Shown here: one piece after another, positions 7,746 through 16,443 of the stretch
Numbering within the stretch: the first letter of the stretch is position 1
How the letters are laid out: every line of letters starts with the position of its first letter
From: DATBLE01 sp046734415
GTDB taxonomy: Bacteria > Actinomycetota > Thermoleophilia > Gaiellales > Gaiellaceae
Direction: 5' to 3'
Length of the DNA: 31,042 nucleotides
Assembly (NCBI GenBank): GCA_046734415.1
Contig: JBKPRD010000338.1
Coordinates: forward strand, 1 to 31,042
The notes under the pieces: generated by a model
The model's database searches: none
Seen by the model: only the letters and a program-made list of their open reading frames with translations
What the model was told of the DNA's origin: nothing
Program-made: the position numbers and the translations under genes

Positions 7746-8546
7746 CTAGTCGACGCGCGTCCAGGTGCCCTCCCAGATCGCCCGGCGGTCGCCGCAAGAT
7801 TCCTTCACCGCGGTGAGCGTGAGCTGGTTTCCGGACACGGACCACCGCCAGTTTCCGAAGGGGCCGTCTTCTCTGCATACCGTCCCGCCGATGCCATGAT
7901 GGCCGAACCGTGAGACGCCGCCCCGGCCGTCGCTGAACGGCGCCATCTGGATTGGGGCGTACGCGGTGATGCCGTTTGACGTCGCTTCGTACTGCTCGAC
8001 CACTCCGGATCCGAGCGGATCGAGTACCCAGGCGCCGATGGAATCGAAGACGAGCCTCCACACGCCGGGAGGCGGTCCCTCTCCCGACGTGGCCTTCTGA
8101 ACGTCCTCGGCTGTGACGCTCCGTGTCCATGTTCCTGCGAGCTCGGACGGCGGTGTCGGAGGCGGTAGGACGCGAGCGACAACCGTGTGGGTCGCCGCGC
8201 GACCGGCGTACGGGACGACTCGCGCGGTGAAACGGTGCGTCCCGGGAGTGAGCCAGGTCGTGATCAGAAACCCGAGGTGACCGTGTAGGTCGTCGCTCCC
8301 GTAGTTGTACGGCCGGTAGCGCTCGACCCAGCGGAGCTTGCCGTCGATCAAGAAGTCGACCTCCTTGATCATCGTCGGCGCCACGTTTGCGTAGGCGAGC
8401 CACCGCGTGCGCTGCGGAAGCACCTTCTTTCCGTCGAGACTCGACGTCACGTGTATGGGCTTGGCGGCATCGATTGCCGAAGCAGAAGAACCACCGAAAG
8501 CGGCTACCAGTACCCCGAGGGCAACGAGCAAACGCGATGTTGTCAT
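7746..8546 (-). CDS. Secreted protein of unknown function
   Basis: 266 residues. The first 24 form a signal peptide (TTSRLLVALGVLVAAFGG then SASA), so the product is exported. The mature part starts with a short beta-rich region (residues 30-125, including HRFTARVVPYAGRAATHTVVARV) that looks like an immunoglobulin-like sugar or protein-binding domain. A proline-rich linker follows, and then a second domain (about residues 135-266) with GTWTRSVTAEDV and NWRWSVSGNQLTLTAVKESCGDR, reminiscent of lipocalin-like secreted domains. The ATG at 8546 has a good ribosome binding site (GAAGGGAGG). It is transcribed away from the large BTAD regulator and could be its target. No enzyme motif is seen. Confidence 0.7.
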   Translation of the reverse strand: MTTSRLLVALGVLVAAFGGSSASAIDAAKPIHVTSSLDGKKVLPQRTRWLAYANVAPTMIKEVDFLIDGKLRWVERYRPYNYGSDDLHGHLGFLITTWLTPGTHRFTARVVPYAGRAATHTVVARVLPPPTPPSELAGTWTRSVTAEDVQKATSGEGPPPGVWRLVFDSIGAWVLDPLGSGVVEQYEATSNGITAYAPIQMAPFSDGRGGVSRFGHHGIGGTVCREDGPFGNWRWSVSGNQLTLTAVKESCGDRRAIWEGTWTRVD

Positions 8547-8566
8547 TGGACGAACCTCCCTTCGTG

Positions 8567-8594
8567 GTCGATGACCTGCGCACCGTCGACGACC
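8567..8594. promoter_or_regulatory. Direct repeat between divergent genes, candidate regulator site
   Basis: GTCGATGACC at 8567-8576 and GTCGACGACC at 8585-8594 are 10-base direct repeats with one mismatch, 18 bases apart. A further pair GAACCTC occurs at 8552 and 8605. SARP-type regulators bind direct repeats, so this could be the site of the adjacent BTAD protein. The 18-base period is not the usual 11 or 22, which weakens the case. Confidence 0.25.
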
Positions 8595-8645
8595 GGCCTC
8601 CCAAGAACCTCGTAATCGGCCCGCAACGGTGGTTTGCTACGTGTG

Positions 8646-11600
8646 ATGCAGTTCGGCGTTCTGGGGCCCGTCGAGGCGCGGCGCGACGGTCACGAGCTCC
8701 TGCTGGGCGGGCCGAAGCAGCGAGCGCTCCTCGCGATCCTGCTCCTGGGCGCGAACGAGGTCGTGTCGCGCGACCGTCTCGCCGACGGTCTCTGGGGCGA
8801 GCGGCCTCCCTCGAGCGTCGAGCACACGCTCGACAACTACGTCTCACGGTTGCGCAAGGCGCTTGGCCCCGACCGCCTGATACGCCGAACGCCTGGATAC
8901 GTGCTGCGAGTCGAGCCCAGTGAGCTCGACAGCGCTCGCTTCGAAGAACTCTTCCGGGAGGGACGCGAGGCGCTCGCTTGCGGTGACGCAACCGCGGCCT
9001 CGAGCGCGCTGCGGACCGCGCTGGGGTTGTGGCGCGGACCGGCTCTGGCCGACGTGCTCGACGAGCCGTTCGCCGCCGTCGAAAGCGGCCACTTGGAGGA
9101 ACGGCGGCTGCTCGCTCTCGAAGAGCGGATCGAGGCCGATCTCGCGCTCGGCGCAGCGGCCGAGCTCGTGCCAGAGCTCGAACGGCTCGTGCGCGACGAG
9201 CCGTTTCGCGAGCGGCCGCTTGGCCAGCTGATGCTCGCTCTCTACCGGGCGGGTCGGCAGGCCGAGGCGCTGTCCGTCTTCCAGGCCGGTAGGAGGCGAT
9301 TCGCCGAACAGTTGGGCCTCGAGCCGGGTCCCCAGCTGATCGAGATGCAGCGGAAGATCCTCGAGCACGACCCGAGCCTGGTCGCAGCGACAGCGCCGAC
9401 GCCGAAAGTGCGGCGGAGGGGAAGACGCAGCCGTCGACGATGGGCGATTGCCGCTACGGGTGCGGCCCTGGCCCTGCTCGCGCTCGGTCTGTCACTCGGA
9501 ATCGTCTTTTCGGCCGGCGGGAGGAGCGTGGCGAGATCGACTTCGGAGAAACCCGAGCTGGTTGGGCTGGACTCGCGCTCGGGAGCACCAGCAGCGACGG
9601 TGGCGTTGCCCGGGAATCCGGCTGCCGTGGCAACCGGCTTCGGCTCTCTCTGGCTCGCCGATCCGAACGCCGGGACCGTTGCGCGGATCGACGTCGATTC
9701 GGAGACGGTCGCCGACCGAATACCCGTGGGCGGGAGCCCTGGTGCCCTCGCAGTCGGAGGAGGATCCGTCTGGGTTGCCAGCATCCCCCAGGGAGGCTTG
9801 TCTCGTCTGGATCCCGCGACGGGGACGGTGACCCAGCGGCTGAGGCTCGGCGTCGACATCTCCGCCCTCGCCTTCGGACCAACGGGTGGCCTCTGGGTCG
9901 CCGACGCGACCGACCGCTCGCTGATCGAGATCGATCCGGCGTCAGGCGCAGTCCGACGGACACTCGCCCTGCAGGTCGAGCCGACTGCGCTTGCGGTCGG
10001 CCGCAAGGCGATCTGGGTAGCGGGATACGACGCGAGCTCGATCGCCGAGGTCGACCTCCGATCGGGTCAGACGGTCGCGACGATCTCGGTCGGGAACGGA
10101 CCGTCGGCCGTCGCAGTCGACGGCGACTCCGTCTGGGTGGTGAACACACTCGACTCGACCGTCTCGAGGATTGACGCCGGTAGCGGCTCTGTGGTCGCCA
10201 CCGTCGCCGTCGGCAGTGGTCCGACCGCGATTGCCGTCGCCGGCGGTCTCGTCTGGGTGGCCAATCTCAACTCGACGAGCATCTCGCGGATCGATCCGCG
10301 CACAAACAGCGTCGTCGGAACGTCGAACGTCGGCGGCGGCGCAACCGCCCTCTCCGCCGGCAACGGCAGGGTGTGGGTCGGCACACGCCCGCCTACGTCC
10401 CGACGTGGTGGCACCCTCCGCCTCCTGTTCAGTCACGCGATCTCCATCGACCCTGCATTGCAACTCGACTTGTTCCCCTTGCAAGCCGACGGACTCACGC
10501 GCGACGGTCTCGTCACGTACAACCACGTGGCGGGGGCAGCCGGCACGCAGCTCGTTCCCGACCTCGCGGTGCGTCTGCCGGTTCCGACCGAGGCGGGGAA
10601 GGTCTACACGTTCCGGCTGCGGCCGGGCATCCGATACTCGGACGGCCGGCTCGTCCGAGCTCGCGACTTCAGGCGAGGGATCGAGCGAGTGTTCCAGCTC
10701 CAATCGGGAGGGCGCGACCTGTTCGCCGCCATCGCCGGGGCGGGCAAGTGCTCACGGCGCCAGCCCGCCTGCGATCTCTCCGGTGGGATCGTCACCGACG
10801 AGGCGTCGAGGACCGTGACGTTTCGGCTCACGCGGCCGGATCCCAACTTCCTGGTTGCGCTCAGCTACGGGGGTCTGGCCAGCGCTGTTCCCGCCGGAAC
10901 GCCCTCACACGACACCGGATTCGTGCCGATCCCGGGAACCGGGCCATACAAAGTCGCCTCGGCGGGCCCGCGCGAGATTCGCTACGTCCGGAACCCGTTC
11001 TTCCGCGAGTGGTCGCACTCCGCGCAGCCGGACGGGAACCCCGACGAGATCGTGATGCGGTTCGGGCTTTCGCCCGAACCGGAGGTCCGTGCCATTCAGC
11101 AAGGACGAGCGGATTGGACGGCCGATATCGTCCCGGCCGCACTCCTGCCGGAGCTTCGGACACGCTTCCCCGCGCAACTCCACACGAACGCGACGACCGA
11201 GACTGACTTCTTCCAGCTCAACTCACGCCTACGGCCGTTCGACGACGTCCGGGTTCGCCGCGCATTGAACCTGGCGATCGATCGGCGCGAGATCGTACGC
11301 ATCTATGGCGGTCGCGACGCCGCCACTCCGACGTGTCAGGTTCTGCCGCCGGGGATCTCCGGCTACCGGCTCTACTGCCCGTTCACACGTGGTGCACGTG
11401 CCGGCCGGGCCTGGACGTCTCCGGATCTCGCGCTGGCCAGGAAGCTCGTGGCCGCATCGGGCACCCGCGGGAGTCGGATCACCGTCTGGGGATGGACCGA
11501 CGACGCCACGATCAGCCCTCGCGTCAGCCGCTACACGGCTGCCGTGCTTCGCCTCCTGGGCTATCGGGCCCGTGTTCGCCTGGTGTCTCACGCGTCGCCG

Positions 11601-11942
11601 GAAAAAATCCGCGGTCCAGTCCAGCTGATCCCGGCCGGATGGTTGGACACGACCGCCTACAACTTCTTCGTACCGTGGTTCTCGTGCGACGGAGCGCTTA
11701 CTCACGGTTTCCTCTGCGATCCGTCGCTCGACCGGTTAATGAAGAAGGCGGTCGGTCTCGAGCCGGCGGACCCTCGCGCTGCTGCGTCGGTCTGGGCGAG
11801 AGTCGATCGGGCAGCCGTCGACCAAGGCGGATGGGTGCCGCTCGTCAATCCGCGCCTGATCGACTTCGTCTCGGCACGGGTCGGGAACTACCAACACCAC
11901 CCCTACTGGGGGATCCTCGTCGACCAGCTCGTGCTGGACTAG
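8646..11942 (+). CDS. Membrane-anchored SARP/BTAD regulator fused to beta-propeller and family 5 solute-binding domain
   Basis: 1098 residues from the ATG at 8646 (alternative GTG 8643 or TTG 8634). Residues 1-90 form an OmpR-type winged helix (FGVLGPVEA, GGPKQRALLAILLL, VSRDRLADGLWG, YVSRLRKALG). Residues 95-245 form a bacterial transcriptional activation domain of TPR-like helices ending EQLGLEPGPQLIEMQRKIL. After an arginine-rich stretch, residues 265-290 form one membrane segment. Then come six or seven repeats of about 42 residues, each with a WVA-type strand and RIDP/SG turn (roughly 305-580), a YVTN-like beta-propeller. The rest (about 590-1090) is an SBP_bac_5 solute-binding domain (LVPDLAVRLP, YTFRLRPGIRYSDGR, IPGTGPYKV). 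DNA binding is therefore cytoplasmic and ligand binding external: a one-component sensor by architecture. The ligand is unknown, possibly a peptide. Confidence 0.88.
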   Translation: MQFGVLGPVEARRDGHELLLGGPKQRALLAILLLGANEVVSRDRLADGLWGERPPSSVEHTLDNYVSRLRKALGPDRLIRRTPGYVLRVEPSELDSARFEELFREGREALACGDATAASSALRTALGLWRGPALADVLDEPFAAVESGHLEERRLLALEERIEADLALGAAAELVPELERLVRDEPFRERPLGQLMLALYRAGRQAEALSVFQAGRRRFAEQLGLEPGPQLIEMQRKILEHDPSLVAATAPTPKVRRRGRRSRRRWAIAATGAALALLALGLSLGIVFSAGGRSVARSTSEKPELVGLDSRSGAPAATVALPGNPAAVATGFGSLWLADPNAGTVARIDVDSETVADRIPVGGSPGALAVGGGSVWVASIPQGGLSRLDPATGTVTQRLRLGVDISALAFGPTGGLWVADATDRSLIEIDPASGAVRRTLALQVEPTALAVGRKAIWVAGYDASSIAEVDLRSGQTVATISVGNGPSAVAVDGDSVWVVNTLDSTVSRIDAGSGSVVATVAVGSGPTAIAVAGGLVWVANLNSTSISRIDPRTNSVVGTSNVGGGATALSAGNGRVWVGTRPPTSRRGGTLRLLFSHAISIDPALQLDLFPLQADGLTRDGLVTYNHVAGAAGTQLVPDLAVRLPVPTEAGKVYTFRLRPGIRYSDGRLVRARDFRRGIERVFQLQSGGRDLFAAIAGAGKCSRRQPACDLSGGIVTDEASRTVTFRLTRPDPNFLVALSYGGLASAVPAGTPSHDTGFVPIPGTGPYKVASAGPREIRYVRNPFFREWSHSAQPDGNPDEIVMRFGLSPEPEVRAIQQGRADWTADIVPAALLPELRTRFPAQLHTNATTETDFFQLNSRLRPFDDVRVRRALNLAIDRREIVRIYGGRDAATPTCQVLPPGISGYRLYCPFTRGARAGRAWTSPDLALARKLVAASGTRGSRITVWGWTDDATISPRVSRYTAAVLRLLGYRARVRLVSHASPEKIRGPVQLIPAGWLDTTAYNFFVPWFSCDGALTHGFLCDPSLDRLMKKAVGLEPADPRAAASVWARVDRAAVDQGGWVPLVNPRLIDFVSARVGNYQHHPYWGILVDQLVLD

Positions 11943-11971
11943 CGAGCCGGCACAACGCACGCACCATTAGA

Positions 11972-11977
11972 TAGCTT
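11972..11977 (+). promoter_or_regulatory. Candidate -10 box for leaderless sdhA mRNA
   Basis: TAGCTT ends 7 bases before the ATG at 11985. The gene has no Shine-Dalgarno sequence and follows the preceding stop by 42 bases, so it likely has its own promoter. Confidence 0.4.
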
Positions 11978-11984
11978 CCGAGTG

Positions 11985-13667
11985 ATGGATGCGACGCACG
12001 ATGTGCTCGTCGTCGGTGCCGGGTGCGCTGGCATGCGCGCCGCGATCGAGGCATTCGACATCGGCGCCGACGTCGCCGTCGTGTCGAAGATCCACCCGGT
12101 CCGCAGCCATTCTGGAGCCGCCGAGGGCGGCATCAACGCGGCGCTCGGGAACGCCTCCGAGGACAGCCCGGAGGAGCACGCGTTCGACACCGTCAAGGGC
12201 TCCGACTACCTCGGCGACCAGGACGCGATCCAGGTCCTCTGCGACGAGGCGCCGGACGACGTCTACCAGCTCGAGAACTGGGGCGCGGTCTTCTCGCGCA
12301 CCGAGGACGGCCGGATCGCGCAGCGCCCGTTCGGCGCCGCCGGCGAGCCCCGGACCGCGTACGCCGCCGACATCACCGGCCACGTCCTGATCCAGGTGCT
12401 CTACGAGCAGATGATGAAGCGGGACGTCCTCGTCCACGAGGAGTTCTTCGCCTGGAAGCTCGTCGTCGACGACGGCCGCTGCCAGGGAGTGATCTGCTGG
12501 GACCTGCTGAACGGCGGACTACGGACGATCGGCGCGAAGACGGTCATCCTCTGCACGGGTGGTGCGGGCCGGCTCTACGTCGGCACGACGAACGCCTACA
12601 CGTGCACGGGCGACGGGATGTGGATGGCGCTCCGGGCGGGCGTTCCGCTGAAGGACATGGAGATGATGCAATTCCACCCGACGACGCTCGCGCCGTCGGG
12701 GGTGCTGATCACCGAGGGCTGTCGCGGCGAGGGCGCCTACCTCCTCAACTCCGAGGGAGAGCGGTTCCTGACGCGCTACGCGCCGAACGCGATGGAGCTC
12801 GCCTCGCGCGACGTCATCTCGCGCGCGGAGCAGACCGAGATCGACGAGGGCCGCGGCGTCGACGGGAACGTCCTCCTCGACATGCGCCACCTCGGCGCCG
12901 AGAAGATCGTCGAGCGACTGCACGGGACGCGCGAGCTGTCGATGACGTTCGTCGGGATCGATCCGATCCACGACCCGATCCCGGTCCGGCCCGGCGCCCA
13001 CTACCACATGGGCGGGGTCGACACCGATCTCTGGGGCCTGACGGAGCTGGAGGGCCTCTACGCCGCCGGCGAGTGCGCCTGCGTCTCCGTGCACGGCGCG
13101 AACCGGCTCGGCGGCAATGCCCTGATGGAGACGATCACCTACGGCAAGCGCGCCGGCCGTCACGCCGCCGAGTGGGCGCTCGCGAACACGACCGTGACCG
13201 TCCCGGAGAGCACCGTCTCCGACGCCGAGCACGAGCTGCGCGACCTGCTCGACCGGACGGAGGGCGAGCGGCCCTGGCGGATCCGGGACGAGCTCGGCCA
13301 GACGATGCACGAGAACTTCGGGGTCTTCCGGCGCGAGGAGCAGATGCTCTGCCAGCAGCAGATCGTCGCCGAGCTGCGAGAGCGCTACGAGAACGTCGTC
13401 GTCGAGGACAAGGGCAACGTCTTCAACAGCGACCTCACGCAGGCGCTCGAGCTGGGCTTCCTGCTCGAGCTCGCCGACTGCATGGTCGAGTCCGGCCTCG
13501 CGCGCAAGGAGAGCCGCGGCGCCCACGCGCGCCCCTACGACTACCCGAACCGCGACGACGAGAACTACATGCGCCATACGATCGTCCGCTGGATCGCCGA
13601 CCGCCCCGTCCTCGACTGGAAGCCCGTGACCATGACCAAGTGGCAGCCGCAGGAAAGGAAGTACTGA
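11985..13667 (+). CDS. sdhA: Succinate dehydrogenase/fumarate reductase flavoprotein subunit
   Basis: 560 residues. It oxidises succinate to fumarate (or the reverse) at a covalent FAD. The FAD-binding Rossmann motif VVGAGCAGMRAA spans residues 9-20. H42 in RSHSGAAEGGINAAL is the expected flavin-linking histidine. QFHPTTLAPSGVLITEGCRG, RPGAHYHMGG and HGANRLGGNALME contain the active-site histidines and arginines. The C-terminal helical domain (about 400-530) includes MHENFGVFRREEQM. ATG 11985 is preferred over GTG 11982 since it gives the typical MDATHDVLVVG start. It is followed without a gap by sdhB and then sdhE, forming one complex. Confidence 0.93.
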   Translation: MDATHDVLVVGAGCAGMRAAIEAFDIGADVAVVSKIHPVRSHSGAAEGGINAALGNASEDSPEEHAFDTVKGSDYLGDQDAIQVLCDEAPDDVYQLENWGAVFSRTEDGRIAQRPFGAAGEPRTAYAADITGHVLIQVLYEQMMKRDVLVHEEFFAWKLVVDDGRCQGVICWDLLNGGLRTIGAKTVILCTGGAGRLYVGTTNAYTCTGDGMWMALRAGVPLKDMEMMQFHPTTLAPSGVLITEGCRGEGAYLLNSEGERFLTRYAPNAMELASRDVISRAEQTEIDEGRGVDGNVLLDMRHLGAEKIVERLHGTRELSMTFVGIDPIHDPIPVRPGAHYHMGGVDTDLWGLTELEGLYAAGECACVSVHGANRLGGNALMETITYGKRAGRHAAEWALANTTVTVPESTVSDAEHELRDLLDRTEGERPWRIRDELGQTMHENFGVFRREEQMLCQQQIVAELRERYENVVVEDKGNVFNSDLTQALELGFLLELADCMVESGLARKESRGAHARPYDYPNRDDENYMRHTIVRWIADRPVLDWKPVTMTKWQPQERKY

Positions 13668-14741
13668 GTGGACGTCGCCCTGAAGATCTGGCGCTTCGAC
13701 GCCGAGACCGGCGAGCGGGCGCTGCGCGAGTACGAGGTCGACGCGCCCGAGTGGGCCTGCCTGCTCGACGTGCTCGACATCGTCAAGGACCAGGTCGACG
13801 GCACGCTCTCGTTCCGGAAGAGCTGCCGGATGATGATCTGCGGCTCCTGCGGGATGCGGATGGACGGCCGCGCCGTGCTCGCGTGCAAGGAGCGGATGCT
13901 GCCGATCGTCGAGCGCGGCCACGTTCCGGTGATCTCGGCAATGGGGAACCTGCCGATCGTCAAGGACCTCGTCGTCGACATGGAGCCGTTCTGGTCGAAG
14001 ATGCGCGCGATGAAGCCGTGGCTCCAGCCCGGCTACGTCGAGCCGCCGGACGGCAAGGAGTTCCTCGTCTCGCAGGCGCAGACCGAGGTGATCCACAAGG
14101 AGGCACTGTGCATCAACTGCGGGTGCTGCGTCTCCGAGTGCAACTCGATGGAGTCCGATCCCGAGTTCCTCGGGCCGGCGGCGCTCGCGAAGGGGATGCG
14201 CTTCGTCGGCGACGCGCGGGACCAGGCGACCGTCGAGCGGCTCGAGGAGTACAACTCGGAGCACGGGATCTGGGACTGCACGCGCTGCTACTTCTGCCAG
14301 GAGCGATGCCCGAAGGGCGTCGACCCTCGCGACGCGATCGCGAAGCTCGGCGCCGAGTCCATCAAGGAGGGGATCGACCGCGACATGGGCGCAAAGCACG
14401 CGAACTGGTTCGTCACCTCCGCGAAGACGACCGGCTGGCTGCGCGAGGAAGAGCTGATCCCGCATACCCAGGGGATCGTGTCGACGGTCAAGCAGACGAA
14501 ATTCGCGATGAGTCTCGCCAAGCACGGCAAGATAAGACCTCTGCCCGTCCCGCACGTCGCCGAGAACGTCAAGGAGGCGCGCGACCTCTACAACCTCGTC
14601 AAGGAGCAGGGCCGTGACGGCGCCGACGGGATCGTCCAGGTCGAGAAGGGCCTGGCGCACATCGAGTTCGCGAAGGAAGGCGACATGCATCTGCTCAAAG
14701 ACGAGGCGCCCGAGCTCCCGGCGGCCGAGGGCGGCGACTGA
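13668..14741 (+). CDS. sdhB: Succinate dehydrogenase iron-sulfur subunit, extended class E type
   Basis: 357 residues, about 100 more than the classical subunit. It passes electrons from the flavin to the next subunit. C53, C58, C61 and C73 hold a [2Fe-2S] cluster. C148, C151, C154 and C158 form a full C-x2-C-x2-C-x3-C ferredoxin motif. C204, C207, C210 and C214 form a second full motif, CTRCYFCQERCP. Classical SdhB has a [3Fe-4S] site there, while class E enzymes from Sulfolobales have an added cysteine and a second [4Fe-4S]; the sequence here matches the latter. Residues 240-357 are a C-terminal extension of unknown role. GTG 13668 directly follows the sdhA stop and is preceded by GGAAAGGAAG. 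The stop overlaps the sdhE start (TGATG). Confidence 0.92.
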   Translation: MDVALKIWRFDAETGERALREYEVDAPEWACLLDVLDIVKDQVDGTLSFRKSCRMMICGSCGMRMDGRAVLACKERMLPIVERGHVPVISAMGNLPIVKDLVVDMEPFWSKMRAMKPWLQPGYVEPPDGKEFLVSQAQTEVIHKEALCINCGCCVSECNSMESDPEFLGPAALAKGMRFVGDARDQATVERLEEYNSEHGIWDCTRCYFCQERCPKGVDPRDAIAKLGAESIKEGIDRDMGAKHANWFVTSAKTTGWLREEELIPHTQGIVSTVKQTKFAMSLAKHGKIRPLPVPHVAENVKEARDLYNLVKEQGRDGADGIVQVEKGLAHIEFAKEGDMHLLKDEAPELPAAEGGD

Positions 14742-15622
14742 TGAAGGTCGCGTACTACAAGGGCTGTCTCGCCTCGCTCTCCGCCAAGGAGCTCGACACC
14801 TCGACGCAGGCGCTCGCGCCGCAGCTCGGGCTCGAGCTCGAGGAGCTCGAGTCGGTCACCTGCTGCGGCGCCGGGGACATCCACGAGGCCGAGCCCGACT
14901 ACTACCTCCACCTGAACGCGCGCATCCTCGCCTACGGCGAGGCGACCGGCGCCGACACGCTGATGACGATCTGCAACGTCTGCACGCTGAACCTACGGCA
15001 GGCGAACTGGGCGCTGAAGAACGACGACAAGCTCCGCGCCCGCGTGAACGAGAACCTGCAGCGCGTCGGGGTACCTCCGTACAGCGGCGGCGTCGAGGTC
15101 AAGCACCTGCTCTGGCTGATCGCCGAGGGCGACGGCTACGAGCAGTTGAAGCAGGTCGCCCACCGCGGGCTCAAGGGCCTGAAGGTCGCGCCCTTCTACG
15201 GGTGCCAGATCCTCCGTCCGTCGAAGATCCTCGGATTCGAGGACCCCGACCGGCCGTGGTCGCTGGAGGCGATCATCCAGGCCTGCGGCGGCGAGCCGAT
15301 CGACTACCCCGCGAAGATCAAGTGCTGCGGGTTCCCGATCATCGCAGCGCGAGAGGAGGTCGCCCTCGGCGAGCTGATCCAGCCGATCGAGCAGGCGATG
15401 GAGGCAGGCGCCGACGCGATGGTCACTCCCTGCCCGCTCTGCCACCTCTCGCTGGACGCGTGGCAGCAGAAGCTGGAGGCGGCGACGGGCAAGGCGTACG
15501 GGTTGCCGATCCTGCACCTCTCGCAGCTGATCGGCGTCGCCGCCGGGCTCCCTGAGTCGGAGCTGAAGTTCAAGCGCCACGTCGTGTCCGTCGAGCCGGT
15601 CGTCGAGAAGCTCCAGGTCTGA
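14741..15622 (+). CDS. sdhE: CCG-domain subunit of class E succinate:quinone reductase (HdrB-like)
   Basis: 293 residues with two cysteine-rich CCG domains. The first has C9, CCG at 41-43 and CNVC at 78-81; the second has YGC near residue 157, CCGFP near 199 and CPLCH near 234. This is the heterodisulfide reductase subunit B fold, which binds an unusual noncubane [4Fe-4S] cluster. In class E succinate:quinone reductases and in methylmenaquinol:fumarate reductase (MfrE), this subunit replaces cytochrome b as the link to quinone. The start overlaps the sdhB stop by one base. The gene name follows the archaeal SdhABEF scheme and is unrelated to the flavinylation factor SdhE of proteobacteria. 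No SdhF-like gene follows. Confidence 0.88.
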   Translation: MKVAYYKGCLASLSAKELDTSTQALAPQLGLELEELESVTCCGAGDIHEAEPDYYLHLNARILAYGEATGADTLMTICNVCTLNLRQANWALKNDDKLRARVNENLQRVGVPPYSGGVEVKHLLWLIAEGDGYEQLKQVAHRGLKGLKVAPFYGCQILRPSKILGFEDPDRPWSLEAIIQACGGEPIDYPAKIKCCGFPIIAAREEVALGELIQPIEQAMEAGADAMVTPCPLCHLSLDAWQQKLEAATGKAYGLPILHLSQLIGVAAGLPESELKFKRHVVSVEPVVEKLQV

Positions 15623-16443
15623 ACCGCCGGACGCTCGCAACACGCGTCGCCGCGCTCGCCGGCGTCGCGACCGCCGGCCTCGCCTGGGGTCTCTACGAGG
15701 CCGCCTGGGTCCGGCTGGACGAGGTCGAGCTGCCGCTGCCGGGGTTGCCGCCGGAGCTCGACGGTCTGCGGATCGCCCACCTCGCCGACTTCCACTTCGG
15801 GTACCCCTCGCCGGGGACGCGCGCGGTCGAGCGGGCCGCCGACTGGGTGGCCGAGCGGCAGCCCGACCTCGTGCTCCTGACGGGCGACCTGCTCGCGCGG
15901 CCGAACGGTGCCGCACGGCTGCGCACGGTGATCGACCGGCTACCGCCGGTCTACGCCGTGCTCGGCAACCACGACTACGCGGACAGCCGCGACCCGTTCT
16001 CGAAGCCCGTCGGCGAGGTCGACCTCGGGCGCGGGACACTGCTCGCCGACGAGGCCGTGATGCTCGAGCTGCGCGGAAGGCGCCTCCAGCTCGTCGGCGT
16101 CGATCCGCGCTCGTACCTGCGCTTTCAGGCGAGGCCGTGGGAGCTCGCCGACCCCGATGCGGACCTGCGCGTCCTGCTCTGTCACTTCCCGCGCGTCGTC
16201 GACCGCCTGCCCGAGGGTGTCTTCCACCTCGTGCTCGCCGGACACACGCACGACGGCCAGATCTGCTTGCCGCACCCCCGTGGCAAGGTGCGGCTCGCCC
16301 ACCCGCTCGCGCCGTACAACCGCGGCCTTTACCGGCGCCCGGGTGGGACGCTGCACGTCTCGGCCGGGCTCGGCACGACCTTCCTCCCCCTGCGGTTCTT
16401 CGCGCGGCCAGAGGCGACGGAGCTCGCCCTACAATCGGGCTGA
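15619..16443 (+). CDS. Membrane-anchored metallophosphoesterase
   Basis: 274 residues if translation begins at the CTG at 15619, which overlaps the sdhE stop (CTGA). Opened there, the N-terminus has an RR pair followed by a hydrophobic segment (VAALAGVATAGLAWGLY), as in YkuE-type phosphoesterases that carry a Tat-like signal or membrane anchor. The metal ligands are visible: HLADFHFG (D-x-H), LTGDLLAR (GD), VLGNHDYAD (GNHD), LLCHFPRV (H) and LAGHTHDGQ (GHTH). Such proteins cleave phosphoesters, sometimes of lipids, on the outer face. The first ordinary start codon in frame is TTG 15745, which would remove the anchor. The stop overlaps the next gene (TGATG). Confidence 0.85.
   Translation: MNRRTLATRVAALAGVATAGLAWGLYEAAWVRLDEVELPLPGLPPELDGLRIAHLADFHFGYPSPGTRAVERAADWVAERQPDLVLLTGDLLARPNGAARLRTVIDRLPPVYAVLGNHDYADSRDPFSKPVGEVDLGRGTLLADEAVMLELRGRRLQLVGVDPRSYLRFQARPWELADPDADLRVLLCHFPRVVDRLPEGVFHLVLAGHTHDGQICLPHPRGKVRLAHPLAPYNRGLYRRPGGTLHVSAGLGTTFLPLRFFARPEATELALQSG

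Noticed and set aside
12023..14690. Very long open frames across sdhAB on both strands (864 and 723 residues)
   Set aside because: Their products are repetitive Arg/Ala/Asp chains; the third frame encodes clear SdhA and SdhB.
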